Shown here one piece after another: positions 1 to 9,415 of a stretch of DNA of 64,000 nucleotides. The notes under the pieces were generated by a model. That model made no database searches and had not been told where the DNA came from. It saw nothing but the letters and a program-made list of their open reading frames with translations. The position numbers and the translations under genes were made by a program. The stretch is from positions 1-64,000 of the forward strand of contig NZ_MDVX01000008.1 in NCBI RefSeq assembly GCF_001719615.1. Reading direction: 5' to 3'. The DNA comes from Neptunicoccus sediminis. GTDB taxonomy: Bacteria > Pseudomonadota > Alphaproteobacteria > Rhodobacterales > Rhodobacteraceae. Each line of letters opens with the position of its first letter. Within the stretch, counting starts at the first letter, position 1.

Positions 1-1469
1 CTGAAGTCCCCATCCGGCGTGTAGCTGTAACTGCCATCCGCCGCCATTGTCACCGCGCCGTTGGTTCCATCCGTGGCCAGCGCGAAAGTCAGCGTATCTC
101 CGTCCACATCAGACGCGGCGACGCTGCCGGAAATCACCGTATCTTCATCACCGGAGGCCGTGCCCGCCTGTGCGACCGGCGCGTTATGCTCACCATAGAC
201 GGTCACGTTGACGGTGTGGCTGGTATAACCACCATTGCTGTCAAAGAAGGTAAAGACGATCTGCTGGATCGCGGCCTCCCCGAAGGCCAAGCCCTCGAAA
301 GCGCCGTTCGTGAGGAAGGTTACATTTGCGGTGAATTCGGTGTGATTGCTATTGGTCGCGAAGGTGGAGCCAGTGACCGAATAATCCCCCGGGCCTGAGT
401 AAGAGACATCAAACAAAGCCACTGCGTCCATGTCGAAATCAATTCCGGTTACGGTGAAATCGACCGTATCGCTTGCGCGGACGATAGCGTTGTTTCCAGT
501 TACGAACGGAGCGTTATTTGTCTTTCCAAGGTGGATGTCCCCGTCATTGAAACGCAGTACCTCAAACTTCTGCAACACATCTGTACCGGAATCCCCGTTG
601 CGTGTGCTGTTATCGACAACGGTGACGGTTTTGCCGGAGGTGGACCAGGAGTAATCGTAAAGAGAGCCGCCATAGACTGCGACATCATCGCCAGAACCGC
701 CGAACAGCGTGTCATCGCCGCTGCCGCCTGCGATGATGTCATCATTGGCACCGCCTTTAATCGTGTCGTGCCCGCGTCCGCCGCGAATGGAATCCGCGCC
801 CGCGCCGCCGAGGATCTCATCCCCGCCAGCGCCACCGGCGATTGTGTCATCACCATCACCGCCTTGAATCCGGTCCTTGCCGAACCCCCCGTAGATGTCG
901 TCATCGCCGGTGCCGCCGTAAATGCGGTCCATGCCGGTGCCGCCGTGGATTACATCGTTGCCGTCGCCGCCGCTTAACTTGTCATCGCCATGACCCCCGT
1001 GCAAATCGTCGTCACCAAGACCACCCCGCAGGACATCATCGCCGTCCCCGCCGAGGAGATAGTCCTCCCCGTCATCGCCCTCAAGAATATCGTCGCCACC
1101 GTGCCCCTTGAGCGTGTCCGCCCCTTGCCCGCCGTGAATTACATCGTCCCCTGCGTGACCGCGCAGGATGTCTTTGCCTTCGCCGCCAAAAATCGTGTCA
1201 TCCCCACGGCGCCCGTACACACGGTCGTTTCCGTCATCCCCTGACAGAAGATCTTTACCGGCCCCCCCGTAGAGATTGTCCCGCAAGTCGCCGCCGCTGA
1301 TTTCGTCTTTCCCGTCGCCACCAAAGATGGTGTCATAGCCGCCCGAACCGGACAGGCTGTCGTCAAAGTCGCTTCCGAGAATGGTGTCATCCCCGCCAAG
1401 CCCGTCTACCAGAACAGAGCCGAGGGCGGTGCGTTCATCAATCAGATCGTCATTATCGGTTGCAGTCAT
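1..1469 (-). CDS. RTX / cadherin-like calcium-binding protein, C-terminus cut by window edge
   Basis: Reading leftward from an ATG at 1469, the frame stays open to base 1, so at least 489 residues are seen and the C-terminus lies outside the window. After a short acidic N-terminus, residues of about 20-260 are back-to-back glycine-aspartate nonapeptides (GGxGxDxU type, for example GGDGDD, GGTGMD), the calcium-binding beta-roll repeats of RTX proteins. They end in a capping segment around residues 265-305 containing LRFNDGD. An Ig/cadherin-like domain follows (about 310-430), then the start of a VCBS/tandem-95-type domain beginning NAPVAQ with SDVDGDTL. No N-terminal signal peptide is visible, which fits type I secretion through a C-terminal signal, as known for the family. 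Likely a secreted adhesin or surface protein. The 256 bp upstream (1470-1725) is AT-rich near 1580-1630 and probably holds its promoter. Confidence 0.85.
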   Translation of the reverse strand, partial: MTATDNDDLIDERTALGSVLVDGLGGDDTILGSDFDDSLSGSGGYDTIFGGDGKDEISGGDLRDNLYGGAGKDLLSGDDGNDRVYGRRGDDTIFGGEGKDILRGHAGDDVIHGGQGADTLKGHGGDDILEGDDGEDYLLGGDGDDVLRGGLGDDDLHGGHGDDKLSGGDGNDVIHGGTGMDRIYGGTGDDDIYGGFGKDRIQGGDGDDTIAGGAGGDEILGGAGADSIRGGRGHDTIKGGANDDIIAGGSGDDTLFGGSGDDVAVYGGSLYDYSWSTSGKTVTVVDNSTRNGDSGTDVLQKFEVLRFNDGDIHLGKTNNAPFVTGNNAIVRASDTVDFTVTGIDFDMDAVALFDVSYSGPGDYSVTGSTFATNSNHTEFTANVTFLTNGAFEGLAFGEAAIQQIVFTFFDSNGGYTSHTVNVTVYGEHNAPVAQAGTASGDEDTVISGSVAASDVDGDTLTFALATDGTNGAVTMAADGSYSYTPDGDF

Positions 1470-1725
1470 ATTACTTTTCCTTACGGTCCACTCGGCCTTG
1501 GGATTGTTCGATTCATCTAAAATGGCGCATAAGCGGATTTCCCGGCGGGCTCAAAATACCCTCCGCCCAGCGGTCGCGATTTCAAATTGCGTTAACTTGA
1601 TAAGAAATTCAACTTAAACCTAAAATTGTTGGGGGATTTTTCAGTCTGTGTACGAGGGTTAGTGCGAAAATGCCGGACCCGCAGCTGCACGCCAACGGCT
1701 TGCCGCTCTACCCGTGGTATACAGA

Positions 1726-2907
1726 TTACAGTGGCGCAGTGGTTGCATCATAGCCGTAAACTTCGTCAAACGGGCGCAGGCCCAGCCGATCCGGAAAATG
1801 TCCGGCAATGAAAAGTTTCAGTTTCGGCACCGCCCCGCCGAAAGGCCCGCTGAGATGGAATAATGCTGCATTTTTCCGGGCGCGGGCCTGCAGGTGTGTG
1901 GTGCGGGGTTTTCGCAGGCGGGTATAGTGACCAAGTGCGGCGGGGACATCCTGCGCCCGGTGCTTCAGGCAGCGCACCAGAACGCTCGCGTCCTCTATCG
2001 CCATCGCAGCCCCTTGCGCCATGAACGGCAGCGTGGGGTGGCAGGCATCCCCGAGCAAAACGGTGGAGCCATCCGACCAGCACGGCAATTCGGGGCGATC
2101 GAACAGCGCCCAGAGATAGGTGCTCTGCACTGCGCCGAACAGGGTTTTCAGATCGGGATGCCAGCCCGCGAAACGCGTTAGCAGATCAGCGGGCGCGCCC
2201 TGTTGCCGCCAGTCAGGATTTTGCCAGTCGTCCCGTTCCTCTACCGCGACGAAATTGACCAATTGGCCCCCGCGCACGTAGTAGGTCACGATATGGCCGC
2301 CCTGCCCGACCCAGACCGTTGCATCCGGAGGGATCAACCCCTTGGGCAAATTGGCGGTCGGCACAGTGCCCCGCCATGCAAGCTGTCCGGTGAAGCGGGG
2401 ACCGTGGTGCGGGTGCATCTGTGCTGTGATGGCAGAGCGGATACCATCCGCACCGATGCGCAGATCCGCATGTCTTTCGCTGCCGTCCACCAGAAGCGCG
2501 CCAGCGCGATACCCCGTGACTGTGGCTCCGGTTTCAATCCGGACGCCCTGCCGCCGCGCGGCCTCTTCCAGAATCCTGTGAAGGTCGGCGCGGTGTACGT
2601 GCAGATAGGGCGCACCATAAACGCGGTCACATTGGGCGCGCAGCGGCACACGGACCAGATCGCGCCCCGTGACCCCGTGTTTGATGCGGGCCAGTTCCGG
2701 TGCATAGGCCACCGCGTCGATTTGTGCGTTCAGTCCAAGCTGGCCAAGCACCTTCATCGCATTCGGGCTTAGCTGCAATCCGGCACCCACCTCTCCCAAT
2801 GCGGCGGCCTGTTCGAATACGCAGACCTCAACGCCCTGTTGCGCCAGCGCCAGCGCCGCGGTCAGCCCGCCAATCCCCGCCCCAGCAATATTTGCGCTGC
2901 GGATCAC
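1726..2907 (-). CDS. FAD-dependent monooxygenase (salicylate-hydroxylase-like)
   Basis: About 393 residues. The protein opens with a Rossmann dinucleotide-binding fingerprint (AGAGIGGLTAALAL), has the central DG motif of group A flavoprotein monooxygenases (IGADGIRS) and the second FAD motif LLGDACHPTLPF near residue 290. This is the layout of salicylate 1-monooxygenase and 6-hydroxynicotinate 3-monooxygenase relatives, which use NAD(P)H and O2 to hydroxylate an aromatic ring. The start chosen is a GTG at 2907, because it places the fingerprint at residue 7 as in the family. An ATG much farther upstream (3354) gives about 149 extra residues that resemble nothing and would overlap the divergent sulfatase gene. 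The Shine-Dalgarno for the GTG is weak, so the start is uncertain by a few codons. The substrate cannot be told from sequence, and no ring-cleavage gene lies next to it. Confidence 0.8.
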   Translation of the reverse strand: MIRSANIAGAGIGGLTAALALAQQGVEVCVFEQAAALGEVGAGLQLSPNAMKVLGQLGLNAQIDAVAYAPELARIKHGVTGRDLVRVPLRAQCDRVYGAPYLHVHRADLHRILEEAARRQGVRIETGATVTGYRAGALLVDGSERHADLRIGADGIRSAITAQMHPHHGPRFTGQLAWRGTVPTANLPKGLIPPDATVWVGQGGHIVTYYVRGGQLVNFVAVEERDDWQNPDWRQQGAPADLLTRFAGWHPDLKTLFGAVQSTYLWALFDRPELPCWSDGSTVLLGDACHPTLPFMAQGAAMAIEDASVLVRCLKHRAQDVPAALGHYTRLRKPRTTHLQARARKNAALFHLSGPFGGAVPKLKLFIAGHFPDRLGLRPFDEVYGYDATTAPL

Positions 2908-3102
2908 CAGCGGTGCTCTGATTTGAAGGCAAGGGTCGTTTGCGCTGTGAAGGAGTGTGTCATGGCGCCTGACTAGCAAGATCGACCGCGCAATCCAACA
3001 TGGTTTTAGCGTAAGGACCGTCGCTTCCGTGGTCGTTAACATATTCACGGGTTGCGAGCCGTTCACAGCTTCAGTAAACACAGCCAACACCAAGGAGGCC
3101 CC

Positions 3103-4740
3103 ATGAATATTCTGTTTATCATGTATGACCAGTTGCGCTTTGATTACCTGAGCTGCGCCGGACATCCCCACCTGCACACCCCCAATTTCGACCGCGTTGC
3201 TGCGCAAGGGGTCCGCTTCAGCAACGCTTATGTCCAGTCGCCTGTCTGCGGCTCGTCGCGGATGTCCTATTACACGGGGCGGTATCCGTCCTCTCACGGG
3301 GCGCAATGGAACGGCTTTCCACTGCGCGTGGGGGAAGTAACCCTTGGCGATCATTTACGCAAACTCGGGATGAACAGCTGGATTATCGGCAAGACCCATA
3401 TGAAGGCCGACGCCGAAGGTATGGCGCGTTTGGGGCTGGCCGCCGACAGCGAAATCGGTGCACGTCAGGCGGAATGCGGCTTTGACAACTGGTGCCGCGA
3501 TGATGGGCTGTGGGGTCATGGACCGGACGGGTTTTATGACGAGAAAAGATCACCTTACAACGAATACTTAAAGTCAAAAGGCTACCCGAGCGAGAACCCT
3601 TGGGCGGATTTCGCCAATGCCGGCATCACAGACGATCAGATCGCCAGCGGCTGGATGTTCCGCAATGCGGACAAACCCGCCAACATCCGCGAGGAAGATT
3701 CCGAAACCCCGTGGCTGACCTCTGAAACCATCCGCTTTGTGGATCAGACGGACAGCCCGTGGCTCGCCCATGTGTCCTTTATCAAACCCCACTGGCCCTA
3801 TATCGTGCCCGCTCCCTATCACGATATGTATGGGCCTAACCATGTGCCTGCCCCGCTGCGCCATGATGTGGAACGGGAAGATCCGCATCCGGTTTATGGC
3901 GCTTACATGGAAAACAAGATCGCCAGCGCCTTTCAGCGCGACGAAGTGCGCGAGAAAGTCATCCCCGCCTATATGGGGCTGATCAAACAATGCGATGACC
4001 AGTTGGGGCGGCTGCTCGACCATTTGGAAGCCACAGGCAAGATGGACGACACGATGATCGTGCTGACCTCGGATCACGGGGATTACCTCGGGGATCACTG
4101 GCTGGGTGAAAAAGACATGTTCCACGAACAATCCGTCAAGGTTCCGATGATCGTCTTTGATCCCCGCCCCGAAGCGGACAGCACACGGGGCACCGTTTGT
4201 GACGCGCTGGTTGAGAGCATTGATCTCGCTGCCACTTTTGTCGAGGCTGCGGGCGGGCAGGTTCCGGATCACATCATCGAAGGCCGCTCCCTGATGCCGT
4301 GGCTACACGGAGACACACCGGAGTGGCGCGACTATGCGATTTCGGAATATGATTTTTCGGTTACACCACAAGCGGTTGCACTGGGGTTGGAGCCGCGCGA
4401 TGCGCGGCTTTTCATGGTGTTTGACGGGCGCTACAAACTGATCCATGCAGCGGCGGGCTACCGCCCCATGCTGTTCGATCTGAAAACCGACCCCGAAGAG
4501 TTTTACGATCTGGGCGACAGTGCGGATCATGCCGAGGTCCGCGACAAGCTTTATGCGCATTTGCACGAATGGGGCCTGCGGATGAGCCAGCGGGTCACGC
4601 GTTCCGAAGAGGATATTCGCAACAGCCGTGGCAGATCGGGGCGCAGGGGCATCCTGCCGTTCCTTTACGATGGCACCGAAGTTCCCGAAGAACTGATCCA
4701 GTTCTATCGCGGCCCGGCCACGGCCAAATACACCGACTAG
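3103..4740 (+). CDS. Sulfatase / phosphonate monoester hydrolase-family enzyme
   Basis: 545 residues from an ATG preceded by AAGGAGG seven bases upstream; an earlier in-frame ATG at 3052 lacks a ribosome site. The N-terminus has the metal-binding NILFIMYDQ segment (Asp9, Gln10). At residues 49-59 it reads CGSSRMSYYTG, a cysteine-type sulfatase signature (C-x-x-S-R...TG), in which Cys49 would be converted to formylglycine. A second metal site, TSDHGDYLGDH, lies near residue 323. The C-terminal part (EFYDLGDSADH, then a long tail) resembles phosphonate monoester hydrolases and arylsulfatase-like enzymes more than choline sulfatase. There is no signal peptide, so it should be cytoplasmic. It converges on a TauE/SafE exporter, which would suit an enzyme releasing sulfate or sulfite, but this link is inference. 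Confidence 0.85.
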   Translation: MNILFIMYDQLRFDYLSCAGHPHLHTPNFDRVAAQGVRFSNAYVQSPVCGSSRMSYYTGRYPSSHGAQWNGFPLRVGEVTLGDHLRKLGMNSWIIGKTHMKADAEGMARLGLAADSEIGARQAECGFDNWCRDDGLWGHGPDGFYDEKRSPYNEYLKSKGYPSENPWADFANAGITDDQIASGWMFRNADKPANIREEDSETPWLTSETIRFVDQTDSPWLAHVSFIKPHWPYIVPAPYHDMYGPNHVPAPLRHDVEREDPHPVYGAYMENKIASAFQRDEVREKVIPAYMGLIKQCDDQLGRLLDHLEATGKMDDTMIVLTSDHGDYLGDHWLGEKDMFHEQSVKVPMIVFDPRPEADSTRGTVCDALVESIDLAATFVEAAGGQVPDHIIEGRSLMPWLHGDTPEWRDYAISEYDFSVTPQAVALGLEPRDARLFMVFDGRYKLIHAAAGYRPMLFDLKTDPEEFYDLGDSADHAEVRDKLYAHLHEWGLRMSQRVTRSEEDIRNSRGRSGRRGILPFLYDGTEVPEELIQFYRGPATAKYTD

Positions 4741-4791
4741 AAACGGATAAATATTAACATGTTAACTGCACCTGTCACGGGCGCAATCCGC

Positions 4792-5541
4792 CTAGGCGCC
4801 AAACCACGCGCGCCGGATCAGGTTCAGTCCGAGGATCAGAAACACCAGTAGAATCGTGTTGCGGAAATATATAGGCGAGAGGCGGTTGCGCACTTTCTCT
4901 CCGATGGCATATCCCGCCAGCGCGGGCACCAGCATCAACCCAGAGGTCAGCGCAAGCGGTCCGCCCAGAAACCCCAGTTGTGCATAGGACACGGCCAGCG
5001 GGACACTGCCCACCGCCACCAGAAATCCGGTGGCGCGGATGAATTCGTCCTTTTCGACCCGCCGCATGGTCAGATACATGCCAAGCGGCGCCGCCCATGC
5101 CGCTGTCAGCCCGCCGATTCCCCCTGCCAATGTGGCGAAGCCAAGCTGCGCGGTCCGGTCGTGCTCCTCTCCGATGGCAGGCAACCAGCCGCGCCAGCTC
5201 ACCGCGACAAAGATCAGCACCGCCACGCCCAGCGCTCCGGCAAGCCAGCGGTCGTCCACGCCACGGGCCAGAAAGCTTGTGACCACGACTCCGATACACA
5301 GCACGCTGGCAAACAGTTTGTAGCGTAAGATCGTGCGCAACACGTGACCACCGCGCAACCACTGCCAGCCGTTGATCCCGAGCATGGGAAACAGGATCAG
5401 CGAAATCGCCACACGGGGTTCTATCACAAGGGTCATCGCCGCAATTGCAGCCGTGGGCAGACCGATACCGGCAATGCCCTTAACGCAGCCTGCAAACAGA
5501 AAGGCGAGAGAGGCAACAAGGGTGAGACTTGAAAATTCCAT
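4792..5541 (-). CDS. TauE/SafE family sulfite/anion exporter
   Basis: 249 residues, almost wholly hydrophobic, with about eight predicted transmembrane segments. It starts MEFSSLTLVASLAFLFAG and includes the family's glycine-rich first repeat (VKGIAGIGLPTAA) and its second copy (LAGGIGGLTAAWAAPLG). TauE/SafE proteins are inner-membrane permeases linked to export of sulfite, sulfoacetate or other organosulfur anions, and many members have unknown substrates. AAGAGGGA upstream of the ATG serves as ribosome site. The gene converges with the sulfatase (51 bp apart) and is divergent from xylB. The sulfatase neighbour hints at sulfur anion export, but that is not shown. Confidence 0.85.
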   Translation of the reverse strand: MEFSSLTLVASLAFLFAGCVKGIAGIGLPTAAIAAMTLVIEPRVAISLILFPMLGINGWQWLRGGHVLRTILRYKLFASVLCIGVVVTSFLARGVDDRWLAGALGVAVLIFVAVSWRGWLPAIGEEHDRTAQLGFATLAGGIGGLTAAWAAPLGMYLTMRRVEKDEFIRATGFLVAVGSVPLAVSYAQLGFLGGPLALTSGLMLVPALAGYAIGEKVRNRLSPIYFRNTILLVFLILGLNLIRRAWFGA

Positions 5542-5618
5542 GATCCCTCTTAGCGGCGGTGGCCCCCGAAGGCGAGGCGGAAACGGCCCGATGGTGCCTT
5601 ACGATCTGCAGTGGATTT

Positions 5619-5641
5619 TTTAATTTGACAGAAAAATTAAA
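5619..5641. promoter_or_regulatory. Candidate XylR operator overlapping the xylB promoter
   Basis: Left arm TTTAATTTGA, spacer CAG, right arm AAAAATTAAA: an inverted repeat with 8 of 10 positions paired. The left arm is identical to the left arm of the perfect repeat upstream of xylF (13548-13570), also with a 3-nt spacer. Within it, TTGACA (5625-5630) is followed 17 bases later by AATAAC (5648-5653), a plausible sigma-70 promoter; the operator would cover the -35 box. Binding of XylR here, released by xylose, is inference from the paired sites and the ROK regulator gene. Confidence 0.7.
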
Positions 5642-5672
5642 TATGTGAATAACTACCCCAAAGGGAGAGAAC

Positions 5673-7127
5673 ATGATGACCTATCTGGGAATCGACCTCG
5701 GGACATCGGGGCTGCGGGCCTTGCTTGTAGCGGAAAACGGAACTGTTATCGGCGCAGCGCAATCCGCTTATCCGGTGGCCAACCCCCATTCGGGATGGTC
5801 CGAACAAGACCCCGCCGATTGGGTTGCCGCCTGTAAAGTGGCAATTGGCGAGTTGCAACAAACCTACCCTGAGGCAATGGCACAACTGGCGGCCATTGGC
5901 ACGGCGGGACAGATGCACGGCGCAACCCTGCTGGACGAACACGGCGCAGTGCTGCGCCCCTGCATCCTCTGGAATGATACCCGTTCCAGCAAGGAAGCCG
6001 CCGCACTGGACGCAAAGCCCGACTTTCACACGCTCTCCGGTAATATCGTTTTTCCGGGCTTCACCGCACCCAAGCTGGCTTGGGTGAAGGCCAACGAACC
6101 GGACATTTTCGAGCGCGTTGCCACTGTATTGCTGCCCAAGGATTACCTATCCTTCTGGCTGACCGGAGAACGCGTTTCCGATATGTCGGACAGCGCAGGC
6201 ACAAGCTGGCTGGATGTGGGTGCGCGGAACTGGTCCGACAGTCTGCTGGAGCAATCCGGCATGACCCGTGCCCAGATGCCCCGCCTTGTAGAAGGATCTG
6301 AGGTGGCCGCGCCTGTCTGCGCTAAACGATGCGCCGAACTTGGCCTGCCCGAAGGTGTCGTTGTGGTAGGTGGCGCCGGCGACAATGCGGCTGCCGCTTG
6401 TGGCATCGGTGCGCTGGAGGAAGGACAGGGATTTGTGTCCCTTGGCACCTCGGGCGTGCTGCTGGCGGGGAAATCCGGCTATGCGCCCCTGCCCGCCTCG
6501 GCTGTGCATACGTTTTGTCACGCTGTACCGGACCGTTGGTATCAGATGGGGGTAATCCTGTCCGCCACCGATAGTCTCAACTGGTTGGCGCGCACGCTCA
6601 AAACCCCTGCGGGTGAACTTGCGGGACTGTTGGACGGGCCTCTGGCCGCGCCGGGAACTGTCAACTTCCTGCCTTACCTGTCGGGGGAGCGTACCCCCCA
6701 CAACGACAGCACCATTCGCGGCGCACTTCTCGGGCTGCATCACGCCACCGGCGATCGCGAGTTGGTGCAGGCGGTGTTTGAAGGTGTTGCTTTTGCCCTG
6801 CGCGAGAACCTCGATGCCTTGCGCTCGACCGGCACCGAACTGACCTCGCTAATGGCGATAGGCGGGGGGTCACGCTCACACTACTGGCTTGAACTGATTG
6901 CTACCGTTCTGGACCTGCCCCTTGACCTGCCCGAAGACGGCGAAAACGGTGCAGCAATGGGCGCGGCCCGTCTCGCCATTTGCGGGGCGAGCGGTGCAGC
7001 ACCGGAAGAGGTGATGACACAACCCGCGATTTCCCGTCGGATCAACCCGAACTCCGATTTAACAAAGGCGTATGCAGAGGCTTACCAAGCCTACCGCGCC
7101 GTTTACCCAGCTATAAAGGCATTATGA
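5673..7127 (+). CDS. xylB: Xylulokinase
   Basis: 484 residues of the FGGY carbohydrate kinase family. It phosphorylates D-xylulose to xylulose 5-phosphate with ATP, feeding the pentose phosphate pathway. Seen: the N-terminal phosphate-binding [12 protein letters not shown] (Asp8), the substrate-binding segment GTAGQMHG with Met81-His82, the catalytic Asp237 in [12 protein letters not shown], and the C-terminal GGGSRS adenosine-site motif near residue 395. These match E. coli XylB in order and spacing. AAGGGAGAG precedes tandem ATGs at 5673 and 5676; the first is used here. xylA follows one base after its stop codon, so the two are almost certainly co-transcribed and translationally coupled. 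The promoter and operator lie directly upstream. Confidence 0.95.
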   Translation: MMTYLGIDLGTSGLRALLVAENGTVIGAAQSAYPVANPHSGWSEQDPADWVAACKVAIGELQQTYPEAMAQLAAIGTAGQMHGATLLDEHGAVLRPCILWNDTRSSKEAAALDAKPDFHTLSGNIVFPGFTAPKLAWVKANEPDIFERVATVLLPKDYLSFWLTGERVSDMSDSAGTSWLDVGARNWSDSLLEQSGMTRAQMPRLVEGSEVAAPVCAKRCAELGLPEGVVVVGGAGDNAAAACGIGALEEGQGFVSLGTSGVLLAGKSGYAPLPASAVHTFCHAVPDRWYQMGVILSATDSLNWLARTLKTPAGELAGLLDGPLAAPGTVNFLPYLSGERTPHNDSTIRGALLGLHHATGDRELVQAVFEGVAFALRENLDALRSTGTELTSLMAIGGGSRSHYWLELIATVLDLPLDLPEDGENGAAMGAARLAICGASGAAPEEVMTQPAISRRINPNSDLTKAYAEAYQAYRAVYPAIKAL

Positions 7128-7128
7128 T

Positions 7129-8436
7129 ATGACAACAGGTTTCTTTGACGGTATTTCCCCCGCAAAATTTGTCGGTGACGGTGAAGGCACGGAATTCGAC
7201 TACCGCCATTACAACCCCGACGAAATGGTGATGGGCAAGCGGATGGAAGACCACTTGCGTTTCGCCATAGCCTACTGGCATTCTTTTGCTTGGGAAGGTG
7301 GCGACCCTTTTGGCGGCGCCACGTTTGAACGTCCGTGGCACCCGCAAGACAACCAGTCCCGTGCCAAACTGAAAGCCGACGTCGCCTTTGAAATGTTCGA
7401 CATCATCGGCCAGCCTTATTACTGTTGGCACGATGCAGACATCCGGCTCGAAGGCGATACATTTGCACAAAGCTTGCGGAATTTTGAGGAAATCATCGAT
7501 TATTTCGGTGAAAAAATGTCATCCCGCAACATCAAGCTGTTGTGGGGCACGGCCAATATGTTCAGCCACCGTCGCTGGATGTCCGGCGCATCGACCAACC
7601 CCGATCCCGATGTGTTCGCCTATTCCGCCGCGACAGTGAAAACCTGTATGGACGCGACGCAGAAACTGGGCGGCGAGAATTACGTGCTCTGGGGCGGTCG
7701 TGAAGGCTATGAGACCTTGCTCAACACCGATATGGGGCGAGAGCTGGATCACATGGGCCGCTTCCTGAATATGGTGGTGGAGTACAAGCACAAGATCGGT
7801 TTCAAGGGGACGATCCTTGTGGAACCGAAACCACAGGAACCTTCCAAACACCAATACGATTATGACGCGGCCACCTGCTATGGCTTCCTGCAAAAATACG
7901 GCTTGGAGAACGAGGTGAAGCTGAACCTTGAACAGGGCCACGCGATCCTTGCAGGTCACGGCTTTGAGCATGAAATCGCAACGGCTGCGGCGCTTGGGGT
8001 GTTTGGCTCTATTGATATGAACCGGAACGATTACCAGTCGGGCTGGGATACGGACCAGTTCCCCAACAATGTGCCCGAAGTGGCGCTGGCCTATTATCAC
8101 ATCCTCAAAGCGGGCGGGTTTACCACGGGGGGCACCAACTTTGATGCCAAATTGCGCCGCCAGTCGCTGGATGCAGCGGATCTGATCGCCGCGCACACAG
8201 GGGCAATGGACATCTGCGCCCGCGGGTTGAAAGCCGCCGCCGCGATGATAGAGGACGGCGAATTGGAAGACGCCCTGCAAGAGCGTTACAGCGGTTGGGA
8301 TGATCCTGCGGCCAAGGCGATGCTCGACAGCGATTTTGACAGCATCTTTGAAAAGGTAGTTTCAGGCGACATCGCACCAGAGCCCCGCAGTGGCAAACAG
8401 GAGCGGCTGGAAAACATCGTCAACCGTTTCGTCTGA
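7129..8436 (+). CDS. xylA: Xylose isomerase
   Basis: 435 residues, the length of class II (E. coli-type) xylose isomerases. It converts D-xylose to D-xylulose using two divalent metal ions. The catalytic pair is in place: His101 and Asp104 in [10 protein letters not shown], with the same numbering as the E. coli enzyme. The WGGREGYE segment and the metal ligand Glu232 in LVEPKPQEP are present, as are the later metal ligands in NLEQGHA and DMNRND. The start codon lies one base after the xylB stop, with the ribosome site inside the xylB end. Cytoplasmic. Together with xylB and xylFHG it completes the isomerase route of xylose use. Confidence 0.97.
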   Translation: MTTGFFDGISPAKFVGDGEGTEFDYRHYNPDEMVMGKRMEDHLRFAIAYWHSFAWEGGDPFGGATFERPWHPQDNQSRAKLKADVAFEMFDIIGQPYYCWHDADIRLEGDTFAQSLRNFEEIIDYFGEKMSSRNIKLLWGTANMFSHRRWMSGASTNPDPDVFAYSAATVKTCMDATQKLGGENYVLWGGREGYETLLNTDMGRELDHMGRFLNMVVEYKHKIGFKGTILVEPKPQEPSKHQYDYDAATCYGFLQKYGLENEVKLNLEQGHAILAGHGFEHEIATAAALGVFGSIDMNRNDYQSGWDTDQFPNNVPEVALAYYHILKAGGFTTGGTNFDAKLRRQSLDAADLIAAHTGAMDICARGLKAAAAMIEDGELEDALQERYSGWDDPAAKAMLDSDFDSIFEKVVSGDIAPEPRSGKQERLENIVNRFV

Positions 8437-8443
8437 TCCCGCG

Positions 8444-9415
8444 ATGCCCGCCGCCGCAGATATTCGTGCCTTTACCCTGACAGGTACCGATTCTGCGGTG
8501 ACGCTGCTGAACCTTGGTGCGGTCACGCAAAGCTGGCGCACCGATCTTGGCGGGCCGTGTCGCAGCATCGTACTTGGCTATCGCGATCCGGCGGCCTATC
8601 TGGACAATCCGCAGTTTCTGGGCGGCATCGTCGGGCGGGTGGCAAACCGGATCGCCCACGGGCGGTTTGAACTGGGTGGGCAGGTTTACCACCTGCCCCC
8701 GAACGAAGGCCCCCACGTTCTGCACAGCGGGGCGGATGGTTTCCACCAACGTCTGTGGCAGGCGGAAGCGGATGGCACCCGCGCCTTGCGGCTGACGCTG
8801 CATTCGCCCCACGGCGATCAGGGGTTTCCGGCTGCGGTGGATTTTGAGATTCTTGTCACACTGAACGGCAACAGACTGACCTACCGGATGCGCGCGACGG
8901 CAGACCGCCCGACCCCGATCAATCTGGCGCAGCATTCCTATTACAATCTGGCCGGAACCGGCACGATCAGAGATCACCGGCTGCGGATCGACGCCGATGC
9001 GCTGTTGCCCACAGATGGAAGTGGTATCCCCCTTGGCCCTGCCCTGTCGCTTGCGGGGCAACGGCTTGATTTTCGCGGCGGGAAATCCATCCGTGCCGCC
9101 GACCCGCAAAGGGTAGGCATTGATCTGAACTACTGCCTGAACCCGCAGTCCCCGCAGGTGCACCTGTCCCGCGGCGGCCTTGCGCTGACGCTGGCTACCG
9201 ATCAGCCCGGGCTTCAGGTCTATACCGCGCAGCATCTGTCGGAACGTGCCGCACCGCTGGCGGGGCAAACACACCGCGCTTTTGGTGCGATCTGTCTGGA
9301 ACCCCAAGGCTATCCTGATGCGATCAACAGGCCGGACTACCCGAGTATTGTGGTCACGCCGGATCGACCCTACGCTGCGACTGTGACCGTATCCCTGATG
9401 CCGGAGACACCATGA
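8444..9415 (+). CDS. galM: Aldose 1-epimerase (mutarotase) of the xylose operon
   Basis: 323 residues from the ATG at 8444, seven bases after the xylA stop; an in-frame ATG at 8390 lies inside xylA and is less likely. Family marks: GRVANRI (64-70), His94 in HVLHSG, catalytic His164 in AQHSYYNL and catalytic Glu286 in CLEPQGYPD. Aldose 1-epimerases interconvert the alpha and beta anomers of sugars; in this operon the natural substrate would be xylose (or glucose), supplying the anomer used by xylose isomerase. Its stop codon overlaps the start of the next gene by 4 bases (ATGA). It has no signal peptide and is cytoplasmic. Confidence 0.9.
   Translation: MPAAADIRAFTLTGTDSAVTLLNLGAVTQSWRTDLGGPCRSIVLGYRDPAAYLDNPQFLGGIVGRVANRIAHGRFELGGQVYHLPPNEGPHVLHSGADGFHQRLWQAEADGTRALRLTLHSPHGDQGFPAAVDFEILVTLNGNRLTYRMRATADRPTPINLAQHSYYNLAGTGTIRDHRLRIDADALLPTDGSGIPLGPALSLAGQRLDFRGGKSIRAADPQRVGIDLNYCLNPQSPQVHLSRGGLALTLATDQPGLQVYTAQHLSERAAPLAGQTHRAFGAICLEPQGYPDAINRPDYPSIVVTPDRPYAATVTVSLMPETP

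Noticed and set aside
186-1399. Several open frames on the plus strand across the RTX gene
   Set aside because: They are low-complexity Ala/Val/Arg shadows of the Gly-Asp repeats read on the other strand and have no ribosome sites.
2908-3354. N-terminal extension of the FAD monooxygenase frame to 3354
   Set aside because: The extra residues resemble no domain and would overlap the divergent sulfatase start; the fingerprint sits properly after the GTG at 2907.
4754-4765. 12-bp palindrome TTAACATGTTAA between sulfatase and TauE genes
   Set aside because: Short, between convergent genes and without T-run or partner site; could be chance.
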